A stretch of 64,000 nucleotides of DNA, taken from positions 1 to 64,000 of the forward strand of contig JAJEDD010000003.1 in assembly GCA_022821685.1 (NCBI GenBank). Reading direction: 5' to 3'. Both the position numbers and the translations under genes were made by a program. Shown one piece after another: positions 16,482 through 27,893 of the stretch. Origin of the DNA: Acidimicrobiia bacterium (GTDB lineage: Bacteria; Actinomycetota; Acidimicrobiia; Acidimicrobiales; Aldehydirespiratoraceae). Position 1 is the first letter of the stretch, and every line of letters begins with the position of its first letter. The notes below the pieces were generated by a model. It was not told where the DNA came from and ran no database searches. It saw only the letters and a list, made by a program, of their open reading frames with translations.

Positions 16482-18332
16482 ATGGCTGACGCGCCCGCCG
16501 CCACCGCACCCCGTCGGATGCATCCCGCGGCCGATCCGGGGCCGGGGCGGGGCGGGCTGCGGTCGGCGGGGTGGTTCGACATCGTGGACGACCCGCTCAT
16601 GTCGGGCGTCTATCTGGAGCGCTACGCCAACTACGGGCTCACCCGCGAGGAGCTGCAGTCCGACAAGCCCAAGATCGGGATCGCCCAGACCGGCTCGGAC
16701 CTGTCGCCGTGCAACCGCCACCACCTCGAGCTGGCCAAGCGGGTGCGCGAGGGGATCCGCGACGCGGGCGGGATCGCCTTCGAGTTCGGCGTGCACCCCA
16801 TCCAGGAGACCGGCAAGCGCCCCACCGCTGCCCTCGACCGCAACCTGGCCTACCTGAGCATCGTGGAGGTGCTCCAGGGCTACCCCCTCGACGGCGCGGT
16901 GCTCACCATCGGCTGCGACAAGACCACCCCGGCGTGCCTGATGGCCGCGGCCACCGTCAACCTGCCCGCCATCGCGCTGTCGGTCGGACCGATGCTCAAC
17001 GGCTGGCACGACGGCGAGCGCACCGGCTCGGGCACCATCATCTGGAAGGCCCGCGAGCTCTACGCCGCCGGCGAGATCGACGAGCCCGGCTTCATCGACC
17101 TGGTGGCCTCGGCCGCACCGTCGACGGGCTACTGCTCCACCATGGGCACCGCCACCACCATGAACTGCCTGGCCGAGGCGCTGGGGATGCAGCTTCCCGG
17201 CTCGGCCGCCATTCCCGCCCCCTACCGGGAGCGGGGCCAGGCCGCCTACCGCACCGGGGTCCGCATCGTGGAGATGGTGCGAGAGGATCTGCGCCCCTCC
17301 GACATCATGACCCGGGAGGCCTTCGAGAACGCGGTGGTGGTGAACTCCGCCATCGGCGGGTCGTCCAACGCTCCCATCCACCTCAACGCCGTCGCGGCCC
17401 ACCTCGGCGTCGCCCTCGACAACGACGACTGGCAGAAGCACGGGCTGGCGGTGCCGCTGCTGGTGAACCTGATGCCCGCGGGGGAGTACCTTGGCGAGGA
17501 CTTCCACCACGCCGGAGGGGTGCCCGCGGTGGTGGGCGAGCTCATGCGAAGCGGGCTGCTGCCCCATCCCGAGGCCCTCACCGCCAACGGGCGCACCATC
17601 GGCGAGAACTGCGAGGGGGTGCGGGTCGCCGACCGCAAGGTGATCCGCACCGCCGCTGAGCCACTGGTGGCAGACGCCGGTTTCGTGCACCTGTCGGGCA
17701 ACCTGTTCGACAGCGCCATCATGAAGACCAGCGTGATCTCCGAGGAGTTCCGCCGGCGCTACCTGTCCGACCCCGAAGACCCCGACGCCTTCGAGGGCCG
17801 CGCCGTGGTGTTCGACGGACCCGAGGACTACCGGGCCCGCATCGAGGACCCCGATCTCGACATCGACGAGCACTGCATGCTGATCGTGCGCGGCGCCGGC
17901 CCGGTGGGCTATCCCGGCTCGGCCGAGGCGGTCAACATGCAGCCCCCGGCCGCGCTGCTGGTGAGGGGAGTGCACTCGCTGCCGTGCATCGGCGACGGCC
18001 GCCAGTCGGGCACCTCGGGGTCGCCCTCGATCCTCAACGCCTCGCCGGAGGCCGCGGTGGGCGGCGGGCTGGCGCTATTGCGAAGCGGCGACCGGATCCG
18101 CATCGACCTGCGCCGGGGTCGGGCCGACATGCTGGTGGACGAGGCCGAGCTTGAGCGCCGCCGGGCCGAACTGGAATCCTCGGACGGCTACCCGGTGCCG
18201 GAGTCGCACACCCCCTGGCAGGAGATCCAGCGTTCGATGGTCACCCAGATGGACGAGGGCATGGTCCTGCGCCCCGCCCTCAAGTACCGCGACACCGCCC
18301 GAACCCACGGCCTGCCCCGCCACAACCACTGA
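16482..18332 (+). CDS. IlvD/Edd family dehydratase, aldonate (arabonate/xylonate) type
   Basis: A 616-residue Fe-S dehydratase that removes water from dihydroxy acids or sugar acids. Conserved Cys-containing motifs are all present: [23 protein letters not shown] and [10 protein letters not shown]; these ligate the cluster. The opening [17 protein letters not shown], the [13 protein letters not shown] segment and the overall length match sugar-acid (arabonate/xylonate) dehydratases better than the branched-chain enzyme IlvD. The ATG at 16482 is chosen over an in-frame ATG 33 bp upstream. It ends convergent, 13 bp from a DenD-like dehydrogenase gene, supporting a sugar-acid role. The exact substrate is unproven. 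Confidence 0.87.
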   Translation: MADAPAATAPRRMHPAADPGPGRGGLRSAGWFDIVDDPLMSGVYLERYANYGLTREELQSDKPKIGIAQTGSDLSPCNRHHLELAKRVREGIRDAGGIAFEFGVHPIQETGKRPTAALDRNLAYLSIVEVLQGYPLDGAVLTIGCDKTTPACLMAAATVNLPAIALSVGPMLNGWHDGERTGSGTIIWKARELYAAGEIDEPGFIDLVASAAPSTGYCSTMGTATTMNCLAEALGMQLPGSAAIPAPYRERGQAAYRTGVRIVEMVREDLRPSDIMTREAFENAVVVNSAIGGSSNAPIHLNAVAAHLGVALDNDDWQKHGLAVPLLVNLMPAGEYLGEDFHHAGGVPAVVGELMRSGLLPHPEALTANGRTIGENCEGVRVADRKVIRTAAEPLVADAGFVHLSGNLFDSAIMKTSVISEEFRRRYLSDPEDPDAFEGRAVVFDGPEDYRARIEDPDLDIDEHCMLIVRGAGPVGYPGSAEAVNMQPPAALLVRGVHSLPCIGDGRQSGTSGSPSILNASPEAAVGGGLALLRSGDRIRIDLRRGRADMLVDEAELERRRAELESSDGYPVPESHTPWQEIQRSMVTQMDEGMVLRPALKYRDTARTHGLPRHNH

Positions 18333-18345
18333 CCCCTCTCGCCGG

Positions 18346-19299
18346 TTAGGCGAGGCCGTCTTCTATGTGGGCTTGGATGATCTCGTCGTAGGTGGCGTCG
18401 GCTGCGAACCCGAGGGCTTCGGCACGGGCGGTGTCGAAGCGCTGGGGCCACCCGGCCACGATTCCCGCGACGACGGGGTCGGGCGACTCGGTGATTAGCT
18501 CAACCGCGTCGGGGCCGGCTACCCGCCCGAGGGCCTCGATCTGCTCGCCCACCGTGACCGACACGCCCGGCATGGTGAGATTGCGTCGTCCCTCTAGGAG
18601 CGCCGTGTCTAGCTCGGCGGCGTGGAGCAGGAACCCGACCGCGGCTCGGGGGCTGGCGTGGGGATGGCGAACATCGCGGCTGACCGGCAATTCGGCCCTC
18701 TGGCCGGCCAGCGGCTCGCGGATGATGCCTGAGAAGAAGCTGGAGGCGGCTGCGTTGGGGGCGCCGGGGCGCACGCTCACCGTTGGCAGCCGGATCCCGA
18801 TGCCGTCGAAGAAGCCCCGCCGGCTGTAGTCGGCCAGCAGTGCCTCGCCGATCAGCTTCTGGGTGCCGTAGGAGGTGAGCGGGGTGGGATGGAAGTCGTT
18901 CGGTATCGGGTCGGGGAAGGGGGCTCCGAACACCGCGATTGACGACGCGTAGACCACCCGGGGCGTGATGGGGGAGTGGCGGACAGCCTCGAACAGCCGC
19001 CTAGTGCCGTCGAGGTTGACCTTCATGCCCTTGTCGAAGTCGGCCTCGGCCTCAGCCGATACCACTGCGGCCAGATGGAACACCACGTCGGGATCCAGCG
19101 CCATGAGCCGCTCGGTTTCGCCCGGCTGGGACAGGTCGGCTGCATGGACGGTGCAGGTGTCCGACTCGACTCCGAACTCCACCAGATCGACTAGGTCGAT
19201 GGCGTCCACGGGCTCGCCCCGCAGATGCCCTCGCTCCAGCAGCCGTCGGGTCAGCTTGCGGCCGAGCATGCCCGCGCCGCCGGTGATCAGAACCCGCAC
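18346..19299 (-). CDS. NAD-dependent epimerase/dehydratase family, D-erythronate dehydrogenase (DenD)-like
   Basis: A 317-residue extended SDR. The NAD loop is VRVLITGGAGMLGRKL, followed by VFHLAAVVS. The catalytic YxxxK is SYGTQKLIGE, and the long C-terminal substrate domain includes RLPTVSVRPG. Pattern and length resemble D-erythronate dehydrogenases, which oxidise C4 sugar acids, but other nucleoside-sugar epimerase relatives cannot be excluded. It starts with GTG at 19299, 5 bp downstream of the stop of the SDR gene, so the two form one minus-strand operon. It faces the aldonate dehydratase gene, consistent with sugar-acid catabolism. Confidence 0.8.
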   Translation of the reverse strand: MRVLITGGAGMLGRKLTRRLLERGHLRGEPVDAIDLVDLVEFGVESDTCTVHAADLSQPGETERLMALDPDVVFHLAAVVSAEAEADFDKGMKVNLDGTRRLFEAVRHSPITPRVVYASSIAVFGAPFPDPIPNDFHPTPLTSYGTQKLIGEALLADYSRRGFFDGIGIRLPTVSVRPGAPNAAASSFFSGIIREPLAGQRAELPVSRDVRHPHASPRAAVGFLLHAAELDTALLEGRRNLTMPGVSVTVGEQIEALGRVAGPDAVELITESPDPVVAGIVAGWPQRFDTARAEALGFAADATYDEIIQAHIEDGLA

Positions 19300-19304
19300 C
19301 GCTG

Positions 19305-20066
19305 TCAGCCTCGGCCCACCAACGGCATGGCGTTGGCCATCACCGTCATCGTGAGCACGTTGGCGTTGAGGGGCAGGCTGGCCATGTAGGCCACCGCCCG
19401 GCCCACATCGGCCGCGTCCATGGTGGGCTCGGGGCGGATCGCGCCGTCGGCCTGGGGCGCCCCCTGGTGCATCCCGGCGGTGAGCGCGGTCAGGGCGTTG
19501 CCGATGTCGATCTGGCCGCAGGCGATGCCGAAGGGTCGCCCGTCGAGCGACAGCGACTTGGTCAGCCCGGTGATCGCATGCTTGGTGGCCGTATAGGGGG
19601 CGCTGTTGGGCCGGGGCGCCTGGGCCGACACCGACCCGTTGTTGATGATCCGCCCGCCGGAGGGCTCTTGGGCCTTCATCAGCCCGAACGCTTGCCGGGC
19701 GCACAGGAACGAACCGGTGAGGTTCACGTCCACCACCCGCTGCCACTGCTCGACGTCGAGCTCGTCGACCGGCGCAGGCGGAGCAGCCGTGCCCGCATTG
19801 TTGAACAGCAGGTCGAGGCGGCCGTGCTCGGCTCGCACCCTCTCGAAGAGGGTCTCGACCGAGGCCGGGTCGCTCACGTCGGTCGCCACGGCCGAACCGG
19901 AGCCGCCGGCGCGCTCGCACTCCTCGACGGTCTCGGCCAGGGGGTCGGTCCGCCTGCCGACGTTGACGACATGCCAGCCGTCTTGGGCCAGGGCCACTGC
20001 GGCAGCTCGGCCCACACCGGAGCCGGCACCGGTCACCAGCGCGATTCTGCCGTCCTGCATCGCCAT
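19305..20066 (-). CDS. short-chain dehydrogenase/reductase
   Basis: A 253-residue classical SDR. It has the cofactor loop [11 protein letters not shown], the structural NNAGTA motif, Ser in NNGSVSAQ, and the catalytic YTATK. It is an NAD(P)-dependent alcohol or keto reductase of unknown substrate. The gene leads a two-gene operon with the DenD-like dehydrogenase (5-bp gap), which suggests a sugar or sugar-acid substrate. An AT-rich inverted repeat lies about 70-120 bp upstream of its ATG. Confidence 0.88.
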   Translation of the reverse strand: MAMQDGRIALVTGAGSGVGRAAAVALAQDGWHVVNVGRRTDPLAETVEECERAGGSGSAVATDVSDPASVETLFERVRAEHGRLDLLFNNAGTAAPPAPVDELDVEQWQRVVDVNLTGSFLCARQAFGLMKAQEPSGGRIINNGSVSAQAPRPNSAPYTATKHAITGLTKSLSLDGRPFGIACGQIDIGNALTALTAGMHQGAPQADGAIRPEPTMDAADVGRAVAYMASLPLNANVLTMTVMANAMPLVGRG

Positions 20067-20132
20067 GTCCGTAAGGGTAGGCGTGCTGCCGGTAGCGGCT
20101 AGCGGCCAGTGGCGGCTACAAGCCGTTCCCCG

Positions 20133-20187
20133 CCGAAATTGATGGCGATATTGGGCATATGCGGGCCAAAATCCGCATCAATTTCGG
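20133..20187. repeat. AT-rich inverted repeat between katG and the SDR gene
   Basis: CCGAAATTGATG (20133-20144) is repeated exactly inverted as CATCAATTTCGG (20176-20187) with a 31-nt spacer that itself holds the palindrome GCATATGC (20155-20162). It lies after the katG stop and before the SDR start, both on the minus strand. It could be a katG terminator, although it lacks a GC stem with a T run, or an operator for the SDR-dehydrogenase operon. The AT-rich arms stand out in this GC-rich genome. Confidence 0.7.
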
Positions 20188-20209
20188 AATGAGCGGGCCG
20201 GCCGGGGCT

Positions 20210-22462
<2,253 letters not shown>

Positions 22463-22472
22463 TCAGGTTGCG

Positions 22473-22514
22473 CCTGATTCTGTATCAGGTTCCGCCGTCG
22501 ATTCAATCCGAATC
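22473..22514. promoter_or_regulatory. two inverted repeats upstream of katG, possible operators
   Basis: CCTGAT-TCTGT-ATCAGG (22473-22489) and GATTC-AATCC-GAATC (22500-22514) are two inverted repeats, each with a 5-nt spacer, 11 bp apart, in the 258-bp divergent region between katG and an SDR gene. They have the size of dimeric regulator sites; Fur-family or OxyR control of katG is common in bacteria. Which protein binds is unknown, and no such regulator is encoded nearby. Confidence 0.5.
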
Positions 22515-22663
22515 AATGACATGTTCCCATCCCGGCGCGTCACAACAGACGGGCTGTTGGCCGTCGGCGGCGCTTCGCACAATCGCAGGGCGTGGCAGCC
22601 GAAGGGCGGATGTACCCTGCCGGCTGCGGCGAACCAGGCGAACCACGGAGAGAGGCAGGCGCA

Positions 22664-23479
22664 GTGAGCAAGGTTGTGTTGATCACCGGCGCGTCGTCGG
22701 GCATGGGCCGGGAGGCGGCGATCCTGCTGGCCAAAGCCGGCCACCGGGTGTACGCCGGGGCCCGGCGGCTGGACCGCATGGCGGACCTGGCCGACCACGG
22801 CATCACCCCGGTCATGCTCGACGTGGCCCACGGAGACGACAACGAGCGGGTCGTGGACCAGATCGTCGAGGCCGAGCGGCGCATCGACGTGCTGATCAAC
22901 AACGCTGGCTTCGGCCTGTACGGGCCGGTCGAGGAGATCTCCCTCGAAGACGCCCGCTACCAATTCGAGGTGAACCTCTACGGCCCAGCCCGCCTCACGC
23001 AACTCGTGCTGCCCCACATGCGGGCGCAGGGCTCGGGCCGGATCGTCAACGTCTCGTCGGTGGGGGGCAGGGTGTTCACGCCGTTCGGTGCGTGGTACCA
23101 CGCCACCAAGCACGCCCTGGAGGGCTGGTCGGACTGCCTGCGCCTCGAGGTCGCCCCGTTCAACATTCAGGTCGTGCTGATCGAGCCGGGCCTGATCAGG
23201 ACCGAGTTCGGCGAGGCCGCCGCCGACGAGATGAGCAAACACCGCGACGGCGCCTACCGCGACGGTCTGGCGCCGCTGCTCAAGATGCGAGACAACCCCC
23301 GCACCGTGAACCTCGGCACCAATCCCGAAGCGCTGGCCAAGGTGTTCGTGGAGGCCGCAACCACCGACAAGCCCCGCCGGCGCTACGTCAAGGGAATGAT
23401 GGCCCGACCGGCGCTGCTGGTCCGCCAGTGGCTTGGCGACGGGGCCTACGAACTCGCCCTGCGCCGCACCCTGCGCTGA
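22664..23479 (+). CDS. short-chain dehydrogenase/reductase
   Basis: A 271-residue SDR with the TGASSGMGREA cofactor loop, NNAGFGLYG, the catalytic Ser in VNVSSVGGR and Tyr/Lys in WYHATKHAL. The long C-terminal part and the AWYHATK pattern resemble SDRs acting on lipids, steroids or other bulky alcohols. The start is GTG 22664 with a GGAGAGAGG purine stretch upstream; the frame is open further 5' but without similarity. It is 35 bp upstream of a GcvT-like gene and probably in one operon with it and with the acyl-CoA dehydrogenase. Confidence 0.88.
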   Translation: MSKVVLITGASSGMGREAAILLAKAGHRVYAGARRLDRMADLADHGITPVMLDVAHGDDNERVVDQIVEAERRIDVLINNAGFGLYGPVEEISLEDARYQFEVNLYGPARLTQLVLPHMRAQGSGRIVNVSSVGGRVFTPFGAWYHATKHALEGWSDCLRLEVAPFNIQVVLIEPGLIRTEFGEAAADEMSKHRDGAYRDGLAPLLKMRDNPRTVNLGTNPEALAKVFVEAATTDKPRRRYVKGMMARPALLVRQWLGDGAYELALRRTLR

Positions 23480-23514
23480 CCGTTGTCCAGCTTGCCATCC
23501 GAAGGGGGAATCGA

Positions 23515-24708
23515 ATGACTGACCGCAGGCACTACTACATCGAGTCGTTCGGCACTCTCCGGCTCAGCGCCTTCCGCATCGAGCGGTCTCCGTTCGCCCA
23601 CCGCTACGCCACCGACGAGACGGTCTTCTGCCTGTACTGCGACCGGCTCTATCCGGTGAAGATGACCCCCGACGAGGATCCCGTCGCCAACTACTGGAGG
23701 CTGCGCCGCGGCGTGATGCTCTACGACGTCCCCGAGAAGCCGCTCGAGATCGTCGGCCCCGATGCGGTGCGGCTGCTCGAGCGGGTCCTCACCTGCCGGG
23801 TGGAGACGCTGCCGGTCGGGCGGGCCCGCTACGGGCTGGCCTGCGGCGCTGATGGCGCCATCTTGATGGACGGGGTGCTGATGCGGCTGGCCCCCGACCG
23901 GTTCTGGTACGTGAAGGCCAACGGCGAGTTCCAGAGCTGGCTCGCAGCCAACGCTGTCGGCCTCGACGTCCGGGTCACCGACCCGTACTCGCGGGTGCTG
24001 CAGATCCAGGGCCCGAAGTCGCTGCATGTGCTCGACGCGGCCATTGGCGGCGGGCTGTCGGCGGACTTCAAGTACTTCTGCGCCGACTTCTTCGACGTGT
24101 GCGGCCAGCGGCTGTGGGTGTCGCGCACCGGCTGGACGGGAGAGGTGGGCATCGAGATCTACTGCAACAGCGGCCCCGAGCCCACCGACCACGACGCCCT
24201 CTGGGACGGCCTGCTGGCCTGCGGGGCGCCCTTCGGAATGGAGTTCAGCTCGTCGTCGTCGATGGGGCTGCGGCGCATCGAGGCGGGCATCCTCGACAAC
24301 GGCACCGATCTCGGTGCCGGGCTCACCCCCTACGCCGCCGGTCTCGGGCAGTTCGTCAAGCTCGACAAGGGCGACTTCATCGGCCGCGACGCCCTGGAGT
24401 CCGCCGACCGCCGCCGGCTGCTGTTCGGCCTGGTGTGCGCCGGCGCCACACCAGAAGCTGGCATGGATGTGCACCTCGACGGCGGCCCGGTCGGCCACAT
24501 GACCGCGGGATCGTGGTCGCCCACCCTCGATGCCGGGATCGGCTACGTGCGCTTCGATGAGCCGCTTCCCGGTGACGACTGGAACGCCAAGACCGTCTGG
24601 CTGCACGACCGCGACGGAGCGCCCCATGAGGCCGTCGTCGACACCCTGCCGTTCATCGACAAGGAGAAGCTGCTCCCCCGAGTGCCGTGGAGCGGCCCGG
24701 ACGGCTGA
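23515..24708 (+). CDS. GcvT-like aminomethyltransferase-family protein (possible demethylase)
   Basis: A 397-residue relative of glycine-cleavage T protein, dimethylglycine oxidase C-terminal domain and DMSP demethylase. It has the GcvT folate-binding architecture: LRRGVMLYDVPEKPLEIVGPD, RTGWTGEVGIEIYC and the GLGQFVKLDKGDFIGRDAL hinge before the C-terminal barrel. Family members move one-carbon units to tetrahydrofolate. The true gcvT with gcvH and gcvP lies about 30 kb away, so this copy is likely a specialised demethylase for an N-, O- or S-methyl compound. The start ATG 23515 follows GAAGGGGGA. Neighbours (SDR, acyl-CoA dehydrogenase) point to a catabolic cluster. Confidence 0.82.
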   Translation: MTDRRHYYIESFGTLRLSAFRIERSPFAHRYATDETVFCLYCDRLYPVKMTPDEDPVANYWRLRRGVMLYDVPEKPLEIVGPDAVRLLERVLTCRVETLPVGRARYGLACGADGAILMDGVLMRLAPDRFWYVKANGEFQSWLAANAVGLDVRVTDPYSRVLQIQGPKSLHVLDAAIGGGLSADFKYFCADFFDVCGQRLWVSRTGWTGEVGIEIYCNSGPEPTDHDALWDGLLACGAPFGMEFSSSSSMGLRRIEAGILDNGTDLGAGLTPYAAGLGQFVKLDKGDFIGRDALESADRRRLLFGLVCAGATPEAGMDVHLDGGPVGHMTAGSWSPTLDAGIGYVRFDEPLPGDDWNAKTVWLHDRDGAPHEAVVDTLPFIDKEKLLPRVPWSGPDG

Positions 24709-24832
24709 CCCGGCGGCCCACCGATGGCCGCTGTCGCGGCTGGACTCGCCGGACACTCCCCAGTCTCGGTGACCGGCCCGGGCCGTCGGCGCCGTCACCG
24801 GGATGGACGGGCCGTCGGGTAGACAGGCGGTT

Positions 24833-25945
24833 GTGGGCCTCGACTTCTCCATGCGTCCCGAGTGGGAGGCGCTGCGGGCCCGGGCCCGGGCGGTGGCCGA
24901 GCGGGGCGTGGCCGACTACGGCCGGTACAGCGACTCTTGGATCAACGGCCACAGCAAGGAGTTCACCCGGGTGATGGCCGCGGAGGGCTTCATCGGCATG
25001 ACCTGGCCGATCGAGCACGGCGGTGCGGGGCGCCCCGGCATCGAGCGGATCATCATGGCCGAGGAGATGATCAGCGCGGGCGCGCCCATCGCGGCCGGCT
25101 GGTTCGCCGACCGCCAGATGGGTCCGTCGATCTACGCCTACGGCAGCGATGCCCAGAAGGATGCCTTCCTGCCCGGAATCCTGTCGGGGGAGGCGTCGTG
25201 GTGCATCGGGATGAGCGAGCCCGACGCCGGCTCGGATTTGGCCTCGCTCCAGACCGCTGCGGTGCGCGACGCAGACCGCTACGTGGTGAACGGCCAGAAG
25301 ATCTGGACCAGCGGCGCGGCCGGCGCCGAATACTGCTACTTGATCTGCCGCACCGGTCGAGACGGTCCGGCCCATCGGGGCCTCAGCGAGCTGATCGTGC
25401 CCATGGACCTCGACGGCATCGAGGTGCGGCCGGTGCGCGACATGGTGGGCAACTCGCACTTCTGCGAGATCTTCCTCACCGACGTGCGGGTGCCTGCGGC
25501 CAACCTCGTGGGCGTCGAGGGCGGGGCGTTCAAGCAGACCATGGTGCAGCTCGGCCACGAGCGCGGCGGCATCGACCGGCTGGTGTCCAACCGGCCCCTC
25601 TACGACTTTGCTCTCGAGCACGCCGACTTCACCGATCCGCTGATCCGACAGGAGGTGGCGTCCATCGAGACCGGCTACCGGCTGGGGCGGCTCATGGTGT
25701 ATCGGGGGACGCTGGGCGAGGGCTCCGCCGACTACAGCGCAGCCACCAAGGCCTTCTGCACCGAGCATGAGCAGCGGGTGGCCCAGTTCGCGGCACGGGT
25801 GCTGGGCCCCGCCGCCACTGTGGGCGGCGACGTGCCCAACGCGGTCTGCTACGCCCCCGCCTACACCATCCAGGGCGGCACGTCGGCCATCATGCGCAAC
25901 ATCATCGGCGAGCGCATCCTCGGCCTGCCCCGCGAACCCCGCTAG
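24833..25945 (+). CDS. acyl-CoA dehydrogenase family protein
   Basis: A 370-residue FAD flavoprotein that desaturates an acyl-CoA. Visible motifs are the N-terminal helical domain with EHGGAGRPGIE, the flavin/substrate signature CIGMSEPDAGSDLASL and KIWTSGAAGA, and the C-terminal QGGTSAIMRNIIGERILGLP. The GTG start at 24833 gives a family-like opening (VGLDFSMRPEWEALR); an ATG at 24803 would add 10 residues with no clear ribosome-binding site. The catalytic Glu is not obvious. It follows the GcvT-like gene by about 125 bp. It may act on an unusual CoA thioester. Confidence 0.88.
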   Translation: MGLDFSMRPEWEALRARARAVAERGVADYGRYSDSWINGHSKEFTRVMAAEGFIGMTWPIEHGGAGRPGIERIIMAEEMISAGAPIAAGWFADRQMGPSIYAYGSDAQKDAFLPGILSGEASWCIGMSEPDAGSDLASLQTAAVRDADRYVVNGQKIWTSGAAGAEYCYLICRTGRDGPAHRGLSELIVPMDLDGIEVRPVRDMVGNSHFCEIFLTDVRVPAANLVGVEGGAFKQTMVQLGHERGGIDRLVSNRPLYDFALEHADFTDPLIRQEVASIETGYRLGRLMVYRGTLGEGSADYSAATKAFCTEHEQRVAQFAARVLGPAATVGGDVPNAVCYAPAYTIQGGTSAIMRNIIGERILGLPREPR

Positions 25946-26000
25946 CCCAACGGCCACTCCCAGGCTCTCGGCGGATCCAGCGGGGCGCGGCCCGTGTGAC

Positions 26001-27035
26001 TCAGAGGCGCAGGCGGATGCGGCCTGCGCCCTCGGCGGCCTCGCCGATGATGGTCGCCTCGTGCCCGGAGAGCCTCAGCTCGGTGACCGCAGCCTGGGCG
26101 GCGTCGTGGCTGACCATGCCGAGCAGCAGGCCGCCGGAGGTTTGGGCGTCGGCCAGCAGGATCACCGACGTGTCGCCGGCGTCGCCGGCGTCGAGATGGG
26201 GCGACACCCAGTCGAGATTTCGCCGGGTGCCGCCGGGAACTGTGCCCAGCGCGGCCAGCTCGCGGGCGCCCTCGATGATCGGCACCGCGCCGACCGAGAT
26301 CTCCAGGTCGACGCCGGACTCCTGGGCCATGCGCAGGCCGTGGCCCAGCAGGCCGAACCCGGTGACGTCGGTGGCCGCGGTGGCGCCGTGGCGCAGTCCG
26401 GCGGCGGCCGCCTTCTCGTTGGGCCGGACCATCTCAGCCACGGCGCGGTCCACCGTGTCGGTGCGGGCTTCGCCCCGCTTGACCGCGGTGGAGATCACCC
26501 CGGAGCCCAGCGGCTTGGTCAGCACCAGCGCGTTGCCGGGTCGCAGCCCAGCGTTGGTGAGCATGCGCCGCGGGTCTACCTCGCCCACCACCGCCATCCC
26601 GTACTTCGGCTCGGGATCGTCCACCGTGTGGCCCCCGCCCACCGCGAAGCCGCAGGCTCGGGCCGCGTCCTCGCCGCCGGTGAGCACCTCCGACAACAGG
26701 TCGTTGGACAGCTCCTCGGAGTTCCAGGCCACGAGGTTCAGCGCCAGCAGGGGCCGCCCGCCCATGGCGTATACGTCGGAGACGGCGTTGATGGCCGCGA
26801 TGCGGCCCCAGGTGCGCGCCTCGTCCACCACCGGGGTGATGAAGTCGGCGGTGAGCACCAGGGCTCGCTCGGCGCTGATGCGCCATACCGCGGCGTCGTC
26901 TGCGGTGTCCAAGCCGACAAGCAGCTCGGGCGGGGGATCAGGGGTCAGGCCGCGCACCACGTGCGCCAGATCGCCGGGGGCGATTTTGCAGCCTCAACCG
27001 GCGCCGTGGCTGAACTCGGTGAGCCGTCTGGCCAT
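26001..27035 (-). CDS. selD: selenide, water dikinase (selenophosphate synthetase), predicted selenoprotein
   Basis: A 344-residue ATP-dependent enzyme that makes selenophosphate, the selenium donor for Sec-tRNA. The frame from ATG 27035 runs MARRLTEFSHGAG, then an in-frame TGA (26996-26994, codon 14), then GCKIAP. This is the canonical GAG(C/U)GCK active-site loop with selenocysteine at the catalytic position. Everything after the TGA is a full-length SelD (VGLDTADDAAVW, TADFITPVVD, GGGHTVDDPEPKYGM, TDVTGFGLLGH). A conventional gene caller would truncate it at 26960. It implies that the genome encodes Sec insertion machinery (SelA, SelB, SelC) elsewhere. Confidence 0.93.
26952..26996 (-). 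other. selenocysteine UGA codon and candidate SECIS hairpins in selD
   Basis: The UGA is at 26996-26994. Immediately 3' in the mRNA lie two perfect 6-bp hairpins: ATCGCC-CCC-GGCGAT (26984-26970) and GCGCAC-GTG-GTGCGC (26966-26952). Bacterial SECIS elements sit just after the UGA and carry a G/U in the apical loop; the second hairpin has a GUG loop but is rather far, and the first is at the right distance but has a CCC loop. The Sec codon is well supported; which hairpin acts is open. Confidence 0.65.
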
Positions 27036-27112
27036 CGCGGTCACCCCCTAACGTGTCGACGGCCTCGCAGGATAGGCGGCGGGCCACGCCATGCCGGGGA
27101 GAGCGTCCGCCT

Positions 27113-27826
27113 TCAGGCCTCGATGGGGTCGGATCGCTCGATCAGGTGGGCACCGTTGTTGCGGGCGTTGTTCACCTCGGTCGACACCGGGTGCATCCTG
27201 ATCAGGCTCGACGGCGCAGGCCCGAGCAGGCCGGCCGCGGCGTCGGCGTCGGTGTTGTCGGGATCGAGCCAGAAGTCCCAGGCGCCCGGCGGGAGCACCA
27301 CCGGCATCCGGTCGTGCACTGCGGACATGGCCTCGTTGGCCTCGCAGGTGATGATGGTGCAGGTGTGCAGCTCCAGCGCCTCGCCGTCGGCGTCGAGGTT
27401 GTTGGGGTCGCGCCACTGCTCCCAGAGGCCGGCGAAGGCGAAGGGCTCGCCATCGGGACGGCTGATGAACATGGGCTGCTTGCGCTTGGACCCCTCGAGG
27501 CGGCGCCACTCGTAGAAGCCGTCGGCGGGAATGATGCAGCGCCGTCGGGCGAAGGGCACCCTGAAGGCGTTCTTGTGCGCCACCGTCTCGGCCCGGGCGT
27601 TGATCATCCGGTTGCCGATCTTGGGATCCTTGGCCCAGAACGGCACCAGTCCCCATCCGAGCCCGTCCAGGCTGCGGGCCCCGGTCCGCTCGCGCACCGC
27701 GTGCACGGTCTGGGTCGGCGCCACGTTGTGGTTGGGCGCCAGGGCGAGATCGGCCGGTGGGGCCGCCGCCCCGAAATACTTGGCCAGCTCGTCAGGCGGC
27801 GTGGCCGAAACGTAGCGACCGCACAT
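27113..27826 (-). CDS. SRAP-domain protein (YedK/HMCES family)
   Basis: A 237-residue protein that forms a thiazolidine DNA-protein crosslink with abasic sites in single-stranded DNA, shielding them during replication. Cys2 directly after the start Met (MCGRYVSA) is the reactive residue. Other hallmarks are NARAET, PADGFYEW (catalytic Glu), HDRMPVVL (conserved His) and VNNARNNG at the C-terminus. The start at 27826 is fixed because Cys2 must follow the initiator Met. It lies downstream of the HIT gene on the same strand, with a 67-bp gap. Confidence 0.94.
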   Translation of the reverse strand: MCGRYVSATPPDELAKYFGAAAPPADLALAPNHNVAPTQTVHAVRERTGARSLDGLGWGLVPFWAKDPKIGNRMINARAETVAHKNAFRVPFARRRCIIPADGFYEWRRLEGSKRKQPMFISRPDGEPFAFAGLWEQWRDPNNLDADGEALELHTCTIITCEANEAMSAVHDRMPVVLPPGAWDFWLDPDNTDADAAAGLLGPAPSSLIRMHPVSTEVNNARNNGAHLIERSDPIEA

Positions 27827-27893
27827 GGGGCCGAAGCTAGCGGGCAACCCGGCCGAGAACGGCGACCGCCTCGACCGCCGGTCGCCAGGGGGA

